This document shows, in pieces, positions 9,721-20,400 of a stretch of 64,000 nt of DNA (within the stretch, counting starts at the first letter, position 1; every line of letters begins with the position of its first letter). Position numbers and translations under genes: made by a program. The DNA lies in contig QNGE01000749.1 in NCBI GenBank assembly GCA_008508345.1, forward strand, positions 12,433 through 76,432. The letters run 5' to 3'. Source of the DNA: Paragonimus westermani. Its lineage: Eukaryota; Platyhelminthes; Trematoda; Plagiorchiida; Troglotrematidae. The notes under the pieces are model-generated. The model did no database searches and was not told where the DNA came from. It saw only the letters and a list, made by a program, of their open reading frames with translations.

Positions 9721-10820
9721 GCATGGCTACAGTCTTTTGGCGGCAAAGAGGACTGCACAGGAAGTTCTGAAGCTAAACGCCCCAGAATGTAACAAATGTT
9801 AAGAGAAACGACCGTGAAAAAGAGTCCCGATGCTGACTCATTCCTCTCTGAATCATTATTGAGCAAGCTATGTTAGTCCGCATAATCTTTATATGCAATG
9901 CGTTAGGTTCCGAGCAAACGAACCACTGAATCTAGGAGTCTCTCATTTTTAACTGATAAAAGTTAGGTTTCAGTGCGGGTTGGACCAAATTACTGCAATT
10001 TGCGCACTCGCAAGTGGCTTTGGTTATTTTGAAGAACAACTGAAATTTAAGTTTCCTATGCCAGGAGCAATTCGAATGAACGAAAGCAGTGAAGTGAAGC
10101 CATGGGCTACCTGATCCAAATACAGTAACGTGTTTAGCCATTGGTCCGGGTGATGGAATGCTCATTTCCGATGTCTTCTCAACGGTCGGTGGAAGTTCAA
10201 GTTAGAAACACATCGTTGTCGTACCGTTAAACTCGGCTATAATAGCTTACCCTATCAAAAATAAATCGGATGAAAATTTAATCACTGTTTTTGTATCGTC
10301 CTTCCTGGAGCTCACCTTATTTGCACAGCCTTGTCGCACAAGGAGTTGAACTTCAGTTTACGTTAGTCGTGACAACACACTAGAACAACCCTGATGGGCG
10401 GTAAACAGGCAACCCGGTCCTTACAAGGTTCAACGCAGTGACTATCTACGGATTTAATAGTTGACCCAGCTAGGAAGAATCGAGCTTAGATGTGCTAACA
10501 GTCACCATGATCAGAACACTTCGTTGACACTAAATGATTAACAAGAATAACAAAGTTGCAAATATGGTAAACTCACTCCCAATAGGCTGAAACTGAAAAC
10601 AAAAAACCGAAGATATAGTGTGACAGGATAGTGTAGACAGTTGTTTATTAATCAATTATAATCCACTCAGCCGTAATGTGCACAGCTCTGTGTCGTACTT
10701 TATCCGTTAGAACATGCCCTGCGATACAAAAAGACCTCTCAACCCATGAAAAAATTTTGTATCCGTTCTTAAGATACCTGATGACATTACAAAGGCAACA
10801 ATGAGGAACAACAAAGGAAA
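9721..10820. other. No gene recognised
   Basis: Nothing is seen apart from a 77-codon minus-strand ORF at 9932-10165 with no recognised domain. Confidence 0.5.
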
Positions 10821-10824
10821 CCTA

Positions 10825-10852
10825 AATAATAATAATAATAATAATAATAATT
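10825..10852 (-). repeat. AAT/ATT microsatellite, tail of the adjacent SINE
   Basis: About nine AAT units lie directly beyond the 3' end of the minus-strand SINE. Read on the SINE strand they form an ATT repeat tail, a usual SINE/LINE 3' end and probably where the element was primed. Confidence 0.85.
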
Positions 10853-10859
10853 AACTGAT

Positions 10860-11150
10860 CACTGAGGAATAGTCGGGGATTTGGTTCATTTTCAAGTTGA
10901 ACATCACTCACATTTGATCACAGCCTTCGCATTCAGATAGACTTTACAGCCAGCCTCTTTCGAAAACAGGCACTAGACTCGAGTTCCATTCTCATTAGGG
11001 CTCGTGTTATCGTTGCCACGGCCGGGATTTGAACTCCGGCCACGCTTTTCATGAGGCAACTGTGTTGACCACTGCACCATTGACCTCACATTACGCATAA
11101 TTATCGAATCTGAACGCCCAACCGGTTTCGCTTGTGATCAATGATCAGGT
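10860..11150 (-). mobile_element. tRNA-derived SINE, full-length copy
   Basis: This copy matches 61977-62272 along its whole length, in reverse orientation. On the SINE strand the order is: a leader of about 60 bases (CACAAGCGAAACCGG, then GCGTTCAGAT), a tRNA-like head with A-box TGGTGCAGTGG and B-box AGTTCAAATCC followed by CCGGCCGTG, a body of about 130 bases ending AACTTGAAAATGAACC and AAATCCCCG, and the ATT tail. A- and B-boxes are internal RNA polymerase III promoters. It encodes no protein and would depend on a LINE for movement. Confidence 0.87.
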
Positions 11151-11239
11151 TGCCCAGTCGTCTCGAAAGGAGACAGTAACTGTTCTGTTAACTCCAATCG
11201 ACAACCCCGCGATTAGGACTTCCTAGACAGGTCGAGGTC

Positions 11240-11360
11240 ACTGATCTCATTAAAACTGCTCACATGCGAAAGTGGTTGAGCGTTCAGACTGGCGTGGTGG
11301 TCAACACGGTTGTCGCATGTAAGCGTGGCCGGCGTTCAAATCCCGGCTGTGACAAGATTA
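11240..11360 (+). mobile_element. SINE copy, 5' part only
   Basis: This is the same leader and head as at 61977, in plus orientation: GCGAAAGTGGTTGAGCGTTCAGA, then a shortened link, CTGGCGTGGTGGTCAAC, and the B-box GTTCAAATCCCGGC. The body and tail are missing after about 11350. Compared with the full copies, some 35 bases between the leader and the A-box are deleted. It lies head to head with the minus copy about 90 bases away. Confidence 0.8.
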
Positions 11361-13180
11361 TTAATTGATCACAAGTCAGTGGGAATTTTATGCCAATGAG
11401 CTGCTGGTCACCTACTACTCAACCTGTAAAACCGCTGAAGTAACCGTATACAATCAGTTCAGCACCAACGACACCCAATATATTACAGCAATTGCTATGA
11501 TCCTGAAACGGTCGCAGTTGCTTTTAGTAGTGCAGTTATTCCCTTTGGAGTGTTTCTGATTACCGTGCAACCAAGTGAGGATATCGAATGTCCACGTAAA
11601 CTATGTCCTGCTTAAAACGAACACATTTTTACAAACCTTATCAATCAGCATTGGCTGAGAAGTGCGAGGTTATGATGCACATGTAAAGTTCGATTTTCTT
11701 TTTAGAAATCTAACGTCAGAAGATTGTGATAATCGCTGCAGTACACAAACATCTAAAATCACTTGCTGTTGTTTGAAGAGATTAATATACTTGTGTGAAA
11801 TATTGTGTGTGGTAAATGTTGTACTCAAAAGCTCAGCCGCGTAGCCTCAGTTGTGGAAATTCTAATGTTACTTTTATCAGTAAGATTATCTAGTGACTGT
11901 GACTGAGCTATGCCCACGGTGGTTGCCGACGCATAATGAGTGCTAGTTCTGTAGTTTCACAAGTCGTTTTTGCACACACAGAGTGGGGCAGCTGACTGAA
12001 ATTAGAGTTGTTTGTTGCCTCTTTTTTATTCGTTTGAGTGTTTTCATCCGATTCTATTCTGGGCACCCAAATACGATTGTCGTCGCTCCCGCGTTACGTT
12101 GTTTCACCTGTTAAATTACTGTTAGATGTCCTATTCGGGGGGTAAATTGACTCCTGCAGCTGAAGTGACTCCCGTACAACATTTGGAGAGCCTGAAAAGC
12201 AGATATATAGGCCCAGTCGATGAATTTACCGCGGTATACGCGTGCCGCTGGGGCCTTGGCACTGTAAAAACTGAAACGAATTTTTCACTGACAATAGTTT
12301 GGCTGTTCGAAAATTATAAGAAACCAACAAAAGAGTGAATGGCTGGGTCTGTAGAATAAGAAAATTGGGCCAGTTCGTCTCACTACCTTGAAATACTTCT
12401 ACCGTAAATAAAGTTCATGACATTCTGCTTGGTGTACTTTATCCCGCCATGTGATCCTTCTGTTGGTATCTGTGATACGGTCAGTAAATTTCTTGCTCTC
12501 TATTGAACTGTGTTACGCGCAGCAACTTCAACGTTCCACTACTTTACTTATTTCAATTTTTGCAACGCCAGTGCTCGTTTTCGGTTGCATACTTCCTGGA
12601 TGAAAAATCTAGTTAAATAAAATAGGTTTCATATACCGAAGGCAGACGTACCGCAACCTGAAACAGTTATGCCCCCGGGTAAATTTAGAACATACCAGTA
12701 AGATTGTGTAATACCTAGTCTGCAGTGATATTTCTACCGGTAACTTCGGCTACGATGCACGAACTGTGGTCATTTTGCACATACCCACATGAACGAACGT
12801 AAGGAAGGAATGAGACATCAGTTGCAACCCGTATAGCACACAGAACCGGTCACTTTCGAATGAACAGAATTAAAATTTTAAACAGGTCCAGTAGGGAACT
12901 ATCAGTGCAGACAATATCGATCTTGCAGCGAGGCACGCTTAAATAAATGGAAGCTAATAGGCAGCCCGAGAGTCAGCTTAAGACAAGAAAAATACTAAAC
13001 TCGTGTAAACAACATGACCAAAACATTAAAATAATTGTACCAAACGCTTAACAAGCAATACAAACTCATGCCTACCAACCCTTAACACCGTGGTGTTGAC
13101 GGATTAAATATCATCCACCTCTGTATACAAAGAGTAGGTTTGTGATAGGTTACCTCAACGGCTTAAGCGAAGGGTGAAGT
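11361..13180. other. No gene recognised
   Basis: Only ORFs of 60-70 codons occur here, without motifs. No further SINE or LTR piece was recognised. Confidence 0.5.
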
Positions 13181-13184
13181 ATGC

Positions 13185-13559
13185 TTATTGGTGGGGCGAT
13201 AAAGCACGAAGAGCCTTCACTTGGATAACATGCCCCATTTCTTCCGAATGACATGTGACGGAAGATTGGGCATCGCCGGTTTTATTTCTCGCCAGCCACA
13301 TTGGAATATGTTCTGAGACACGTGACCGAAACGTTCTCCCTGTTCGGCCGATGAACTTGACTCCATAAGTACAAGTGAATTTATAAATAATGTTAGATGT
13401 AGTGAATGAGTTCTCAGGGTCTCTCCTCAGCGTGCAAGGTAGCCGTGTCATCCAGTTAATCAGCCTTAATTCTACCGGGCTATATACAGCTCTGACGGCA
13501 TATCTTAGTCTACAGTGGTTGAGGGTGGCTACATGTTCACTCTTGTATGGCATGCTCAT
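13185..13559 (-). pseudogene. Penelope-like element endonuclease relic (GIY-YIG)
   Basis: A 124-codon minus-strand frame contains a PLE-type GIY-YIG nuclease: NIIYKFTCTYGVKFIGRTGR at 56-75, then RSRVSEHIPMWL at 78-89 and a conserved-looking HSEEMGH at 104-110. The IIY half is kept, while the YIG half reads FIG. Before it, ELRLINWMTRLPCTLRRDPE resembles the RT-to-endonuclease linker of PLEs. The endonuclease nicks target DNA for integration. The frame is open throughout, but no RT domain was found upstream on the minus strand (13560-14000), so this is a 3' fragment. Confidence 0.8.
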
Positions 13560-16440
13560 TGATCACAGTCGGTGTATCGTAATTGACGAGACCGGTCGGA
13601 ATGTCTCTGCAGAGTATATCTTACATAAACCTACTTGCGTGTTCCAAACCGCAATCTACAGAAGAGATTTCCTTTGGTAGAAAATACTCCATTGTCTCGT
13701 CAGGCCAAATAAATCACTCTCTTGTGTTCTGCCTCATGTCTTCCTGTTGTTTGTGCTGCGTAAGTAGCACATATCTGGCGATTATATCGATGTGAATTTC
13801 ATCAACTTGTCTTGATTTGAGAGCACACGACTAGCACCACAGGTTACTGTCTCCTGCTCCACTAGGTGATAGCCAAGTCTTACCGCTGAACTGGCAAAAG
13901 TAGCAGGGTATGGTCGGACACACACACTGTTACTCATTTTTGCTTCCCCTCATGCACAAAAACGGTCTATTCCAAAGTCGTCAGTGTACGTTGAAACAAT
14001 TCACAGGAAACAGCAACAAACAATTAGGTTGTGCCAAAAAACGCCTGATGAAGGAGGCCTCATTTTTTCACTAGTTAGTTATATTGTGGTCATACTAACT
14101 TGATTGTTATGAAACCTATTTTCTTTCAAAGCATGCCCAGTTCAGTGTTCATGGGTTTTGTCAATTGAGAGTCAAAAAAGAGACGATCCGAAGGTCGATT
14201 TGAATGGAATGGGAGCATTACACTGCATCGTTCAGTATGAGAGAATATGTTTGAAAGACTGAGGGAGAATTGTTACTTGGACGTTCAGTTCAGGAAATTT
14301 TTACTTTTTGCAATGTGAGTGCTGTTGGTGACGGATGGTTTGGTAGAGTAGACAGTGAAACAGCCGGACAGAATGAACATGTGTGTGGCTGAAGACTATG
14401 GACTGACCAAAGGTAGTTCTACATCCCAAACCTAGCAATTTAGAATAATTGGTAGTTGGTTAGCTGTTTCATATTTCAAAAATTTTATTTGACAATGAAG
14501 GTGGGTGATACACAGTGTGTGTTGAGCTTCTGAGACAGCCATTACCGAACCCTCTGATAAGGTAACAGTTACCCGATCGAACCTTCTACTTTAAAATATT
14601 CGAATGTTATGCAATAAGAGTCCATTGGCTCGTATTTTTAGTAAACTGAACAAACAACTCACCTCGAGTTAGCAAAAGGGACGTACTACGTCTCTCTTGT
14701 GTCACACAGATCAATGTAATTAATCGAACTCTTGTAAATCCATCAAATCTGTATATTTGCACACGTTTGTGACGGTTATTACATATGACGTTCAACTTTA
14801 ACATTTTTGATCAGTGCTTATGTGGAACTCATTCATTATCTGCATTATTTGGTTTAGTAGGCTGCGCAGCAGCCTAAAGTAACCAAATAGTCTTTACTTC
14901 TTCAGTGAAGCTTCACGCTGAACAGGACATCATGGTATCATCTTGAGACTAACAGAAAACCGAAGATCTGCTAGTTGCTCCCATGCAATTAACTTAAGCA
15001 GTGTGTATTTCTGATGATTTCTTCCCTTCACCGGCTAGAAATGTTGTAATATTAATGCAGTATTTTGAGGCATACATGTTTAGCTCTGTAAAAGAATTCC
15101 AGCAACATTTATTTTTAGAAGATTATATCAAGCTAAACGAGTGATCACAAGTAGTTAATGAGTCGGTTACCGTACAACTGGATTTACTGGTTTTGCGGTC
15201 AACACTTTTCCTTCAGTGACAAAACATGGTAACCTTAGTTGAGGAGTGTATTAGCAAACAATGACTGTGAAAAGCTGGTCTGAAATGAACACATGTTGGG
15301 GATGTTGAATAGCCCCAAAAACTGTCCACTTAGCCGGCAATGAACATTTACCACTTTTGTAAATTCGAATTCCCCTATTGCACCATCATCTTTTTGTTTC
15401 TGGCGCCGATTCACATACTGGACGCTAATTCGCCTGCTATCGACCCAGGACGCTTTGCACTGAACAATGATCGCTGAAAATTGATCATTGAACATTGAAT
15501 ATTGAACATTATTCATCCGGTCGCTTGACGAGCTTTCAATACGCAGGAGCTGCATGTTTTGTCATTTGTCTTCGGACTGAGACACTGAAAGCTCTCTTTC
15601 TGGAAACCAATGCTTTTCCTTCGTAGTCTGCTTGGGGATCGGCTCTTCGGGGTAAAACAGCGCGTACATCATTGCGTCATAGGAGCCGTTTCAGCCTAAC
15701 TGTGTTCGCTCGGTCTCTCCGTGATGGAACATTTTCTTAGGGATCGGTACAGCTCGATTGCAACCGGTCGGTCGTTCCTCTTTATAACTTGTTATTTGCC
15801 CATCTGATTAACACGCGTGTATGGTTATTTGATCAAGCGGGTTGAATTAATTGAACATATTGATTAAGACACACTAGGGATGCAAATAATATGTGGATCC
15901 CTCGAAAGCCGCTGTTCTTATTTTTTAGTATATCTCGTTGAACTAGCGCGGCACTAAAAAACATACTTTGGTTAAAGAGAAAAATCGAAGACTTACAACC
16001 CACGAGATCCGATGGACGAGATCAAGTTTTACAGGTTGTCATGTTGCAGTGATGATGACAAATCAACGATCAACAAATTTTCCGTGTTTCTACGTCTTAT
16101 CTATCAACAAGAGGTTTTGCCAGCCTAAATATAGCTTTACTAAATAATTAGTTCAGCTCACTTCATGTACCTCACTGCGCAGTTAGTTCTATCTTTCCGG
16201 TCAAATAACTCACGGAAATTAAATTCTGTGGAGGTTCATCTTCTTAATTAGAAATTTGTTACAACGAAGCATTTTGATGGAAGTAATTCGAACCTTGCCG
16301 TTGGACGGTGCCACCAGGTATGATTATTTGTGCGATATAACTGAACATGATAGTATTCGAAGTTAGCCCTGAGCTATTTTCCACTACCTACTTTCCACTT
16401 CATTCCAAAGTTAACTTATTGCAGATAAACTTTACGATGG
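13560..16440. other. No gene recognised
   Basis: ORFs up to 106 codons (15235-15555, minus) lack recognisable domains. No repeat family seen elsewhere in the window occurs here. Confidence 0.5.
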
Positions 16441-16447
16441 TTATTAG

Positions 16448-16756
16448 TATTTTAATGTTCGTACGTTCTGTCACGTTGGTCGACGGGTCAGTTTGATTGA
16501 TGTCAGACAAGGTCAAAGTACAAGTGCCCAGTTTAGAAACCAGAATTCAAGCGGATCTTATAGATTTCAGAAAGATGGGGCTATCTATTCATTTGATAAT
16601 AACAGGCCAAATTATTTGGAAGATGATTTCGGAAAAAACATTTCCAATAAGGCATTGAGCAGTGTCTCTTTTTACGTGCCCTATAGAAATAAGACAATGA
16701 ACGGAGCTCTCCAGTATATTTCCTCAGTAGGAACAATGCCATTCATGAGAATTTGA
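16448..16756 (+). other. Possible exon or chance ORF
   Basis: The frame is open for about 102 codons to a TGA at 16754-16756, with no stop across SGSYRFQKDGAIYSFDNN and NYLEDDFG. The composition looks protein-like (Asn, Ser, Tyr, Asp-rich) and AG dinucleotides that could serve as 3' splice sites lie at 16434 and 16491. I recognise no domain. A terminal exon of an unknown gene is possible; chance is the null explanation. Confidence 0.2.
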
Positions 16757-17084
16757 CGTCAGACTGACATGCTTAACTCAAAGTGATTTCTCTTTAGCAG
16801 GTCGAACATCATTTGCAACTAGTCACCCAAACAGCTGAGTGTGCAATCAGCGTACAGAATTCGCTTTTTCATCCGTTGAGATCCGGTTGGGGACAGGCTG
16901 ATTACCTGAAACAATCGTCCTCACATCTCGTTCAAATATGGTGTTGCTCGATTTTTTGTTTGTCAGAAGGCATCCAGTAATGTTCGTATGGTGGAGACGG
17001 GTGGCTTTGCACTTCGACGTGTAAAACGGAGCACTTAACATTACAGCAGTAACGTTTAGCTAAGTAGAAGTTCAGGACTTGGGG

Positions 17085-17330
17085 TTATTTTGAACTGAAT
17101 ATCACTTGCACTTGATCATAGCGTTCGTATTCAGATAGGTTTTTCGGCCAGCCCACTTCGGAGGAAAGCATCAGACTCAGATCATCGGCAGTGCATACCC
17201 TTGTCCAGATCGGAGTTTGCACTCTGACCCTCGTGCTTCTGAGAATAGCGTGGTAACCACAAAGCAAGTAACCCCACAATAGGCATGACCAAATAATCAC
17301 ATCCACGCGCTCACCCATAGCTCTGTATGC
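17085..17330 (-). mobile_element. SINE copy, diverged
   Basis: Read on the minus strand, this aligns with the full-length SINE from the B-box region (GTGCAAACTCC) through CTGATGCTTTCCTCC..GGCTGG, then ACCTATCTGAATACGAACGC and the tail AGTTCAAAATAACC. The head is more decayed than in the copies at 10860 and 61977. Confidence 0.72.
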
Positions 17331-17344
17331 ATAGTGCTCAGCGT

Positions 17345-17425
17345 GCTTGAAGTAGCTCAGCCAAAAGGCTCACCTGAATGCGAACGCTGCGATCAAGTGT
17401 GAGTTGGGTTCAGTTTGAAGTAGTG
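17345..17425 (+). mobile_element. SINE tail fragment
   Basis: A plus-strand copy of only the SINE 3' part: CCTGAATGCGAACGCTGCG, ATCAAGTGTGAGT and CAGTTTGAAG. It lies close to the minus copy, giving an inverted pair. Confidence 0.7.
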
Positions 17426-17429
17426 TTTA

Positions 17430-20400
17430 GTTAACTTATCCTCTGAGCAGCGTAGCAGTTCAGACATTTTCACCGGCAAATCTGCCAAGGACACACTAGT
17501 CGTATATGGTCATGGTCCATAGGGTTCTGAAGCAGACTAACTGACGTTCTAGAGGACCCATGACAATACCTGCGGCACCTTATTGGCGCCTCACCTAAGA
17601 AAGATACTGTTTTTTCTTGCATGTGTTCAATATTGAGCTGTTTGATTGATAATGAGTAATGTACTCTAAGGTTGCATCTTCAGTCTTCTGAGACCCCAAT
17701 GTGCAAACCAGTAACCTGAACGCGCAATTTAGTCAGCTTGTTCTAGCTAGAGAACACTGGTTGGAACGTATGTTAGTGCCTGAGTTATGCAGTAGAATCA
17801 ATGTTTTGATGCATATGTGCGCATCTGCTATATATTCTTTCTATTTGTATGTAGATATATATAAGCACAATTAAAGATGGTTCACTGATCCTCGCAAAAA
17901 ACGAAAAGCCCTAATTAATCGTGTCATCGCCGGCCACCAGAGACGCTGTGTTGTTAAAAACAAGCGATTACTTATGCTTAACCGTCTAAACTTGTATCAC
18001 GCCAATTGCTTCATATCACTAGTTCAAAAGTCATCTGTCCACAAACTTTTAGTGGGCAACTGGGAATTAGGAGAGGGAGTTATGGAACAAATCGATCGAA
18101 CAGTAGTAACAGGGAGGCTACCCAAGCCACTGTTTTGGGTCGGTAAAATCATTCACTGAGAACGTTTGGCGAAAGCACTACAACGTGTGTTGAACCTGAG
18201 CACTGTAGACAAGCCATATATGTATATATATGCACTTTGTAGCGTAATATATGCATACACATATATTGTACTCGGCTGCTTCAACATATTGATGGAGTAT
18301 CAACTAAAATAACTCGACAGGATTCACTGGTGGTCAACAACTAGGGGACTAGCTTCTGAATAATTGTCATAGAGACCTTAAGGGTGACTTGTCGGAACCA
18401 TCAGAAAAGTCTGATGAGTAAGTCGTTTGTTCGTGGTTGTGCTGCTGGTTGAAATTGGCTCGGAAAGAAGTGTGTTGACTTTTCCGGTTTCTTACTGCAT
18501 TGTTCGATCTAATTGGTCTCACCTGATTATGAACAAAAAAGATCATTTGACAAAGTACTGTAGTACAACCGGTTATAGTTTGGGTAACTTGGGGATTGAA
18601 CAGCTGATACTTAAGTGGGCACTAAACTCAAAGTTTTGTTCTCCAGCCTTTTCAAAGAGGACTGATATATTAACTGATCACGACACTCTTTGACTGTATG
18701 CATAATGCTGATGGGGTGTCAGGTGATTATGGTGATTGATCCGTCAGAAAGATTTCAGCACATTATACAGCAACTACGAAGGTTTATTTTGTCTCAAATG
18801 TAATAAGTATGAGTGCAACAACTTTATGGCTTTTCAAACGCAGAGACTTGAAATTTGGTCAGTACAAGCTATCTTTAGACTTGGTCTTTGATCACTCAAT
18901 GACTATATGTATACTGACCATGCACTAACACGTGCAGCAGATGCAGAAGCACTAACGTTTTGGCATTCGCACAAGAAACCCGGATTCAGATTTGATATCT
19001 GTTATCATGTGGGCCCTATGAGAATGCCTCCTTTATGTATTAACTCCTGCGACCCATTTCCGTTTACTGAGTCACTTCGCACTGGTTCAGAATGCGCATT
19101 TATCAATCTGGGGTCTTCCGCTTCTTGAACGGATTTGCCGAGGAGTCCCATTACCTTCTTTTCAGCTATAACCGCACGATAGTCTGAAGGGAATTTCCCG
19201 AGTCTCTGAGAAACTTAGGGTGAAGATCAATGATATGCAGCTGACAAGCTGTTACCCAGATATAGCGCCAGTAAAAATAGGACCACCAAACCCTGTTCAA
19301 ATGATATGGGAGCTCTCCGAACTTCCAGAATACGAACATTCTTCCACGAGGGAGTTAATGTGGGTTCCAATTTTATTATTAGAGACAAACCACATGAGCT
19401 TTTTACTTGCTGTCGTAACTGAAAATAGTCCTGTGTTGAAGCGACTGACTTACCCCGTGGGGGATTCATTCCAACCGTTACTAAGTTGCACTGACATAAC
19501 TTTTTACGTTTTGCTCCCGGCGAAACCAATTTGTATCTTTTCAGTTAATCTTCTAATCTTCAAATTAGTCAAGCATATTGCAATGTGCGCACTATACTGA
19601 GTGCAAAAGTGAGCAAACAAAAGTGGAGACGAAATTTCTCACATGAGGTACGTACTTTAATACTTCGGAAGTTTACGATGTTCTCGTGTTTTTCAAGAGA
19701 GAGATTTTGTGTAGTATATTGACGAAGTAGATAACTAGCCTGCACTGTACCCAGCTATCCATAATGCAGCAAAAGCTCCTACTTTCAACGACGTTTTAAT
19801 TGGACGGTAGGGGTTTCCGTTCGCGTCAACAGTAGACTAGTAACAATCAGAATCCACTGAGAACAATGGTTGTATTACAAATTTGAAATAGCTGAGATTG
19901 ATGCATACTAGAGAAACACCTCAGGTCCTTCAGGAAGACGTTAGAAGAAAAGTAGATCCCGTAATCCTTCAAGTTACCAACCGAAATAATTACCCATTAG
20001 CCTACCGATTTCATGAAGATCCTTTGTGAAGGCAACTCGAAGAAATGGTAGATGTCTTACTGATTTTCCGTTGGGTTAATCGAGTTTACGGTGAACACTG
20101 TATGCTGACTGCTTCACAAGAGCTCCTTATAATAAGTAGTTGATGTGCTGTGGTGTGACCTGTAACAGTGACAGTCCATAACTGAACTCGTCCTCAGTTA
20201 AGTGTCTCAGGAGGAGACAGTCCGAACGAGGTTATGCATTTAGAACATCTTTTATTTTGATATATGCCCTCAAAATCTAGGCGAGAGTTTGACCAAGGTA
20301 ACTAATTGGAAACGACTGGACCAGTACTACACAGAGTACTACATATCTCTAGCATTACAAACGCTCAAAACTCGGGTTCATAACTTGCGGGTAAGTAATC

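Noticed and set aside
18207..18265. AT-rich TATATG tract as a possible promoter
   Set aside because: Simple AT-rich sequence with no gene downstream.
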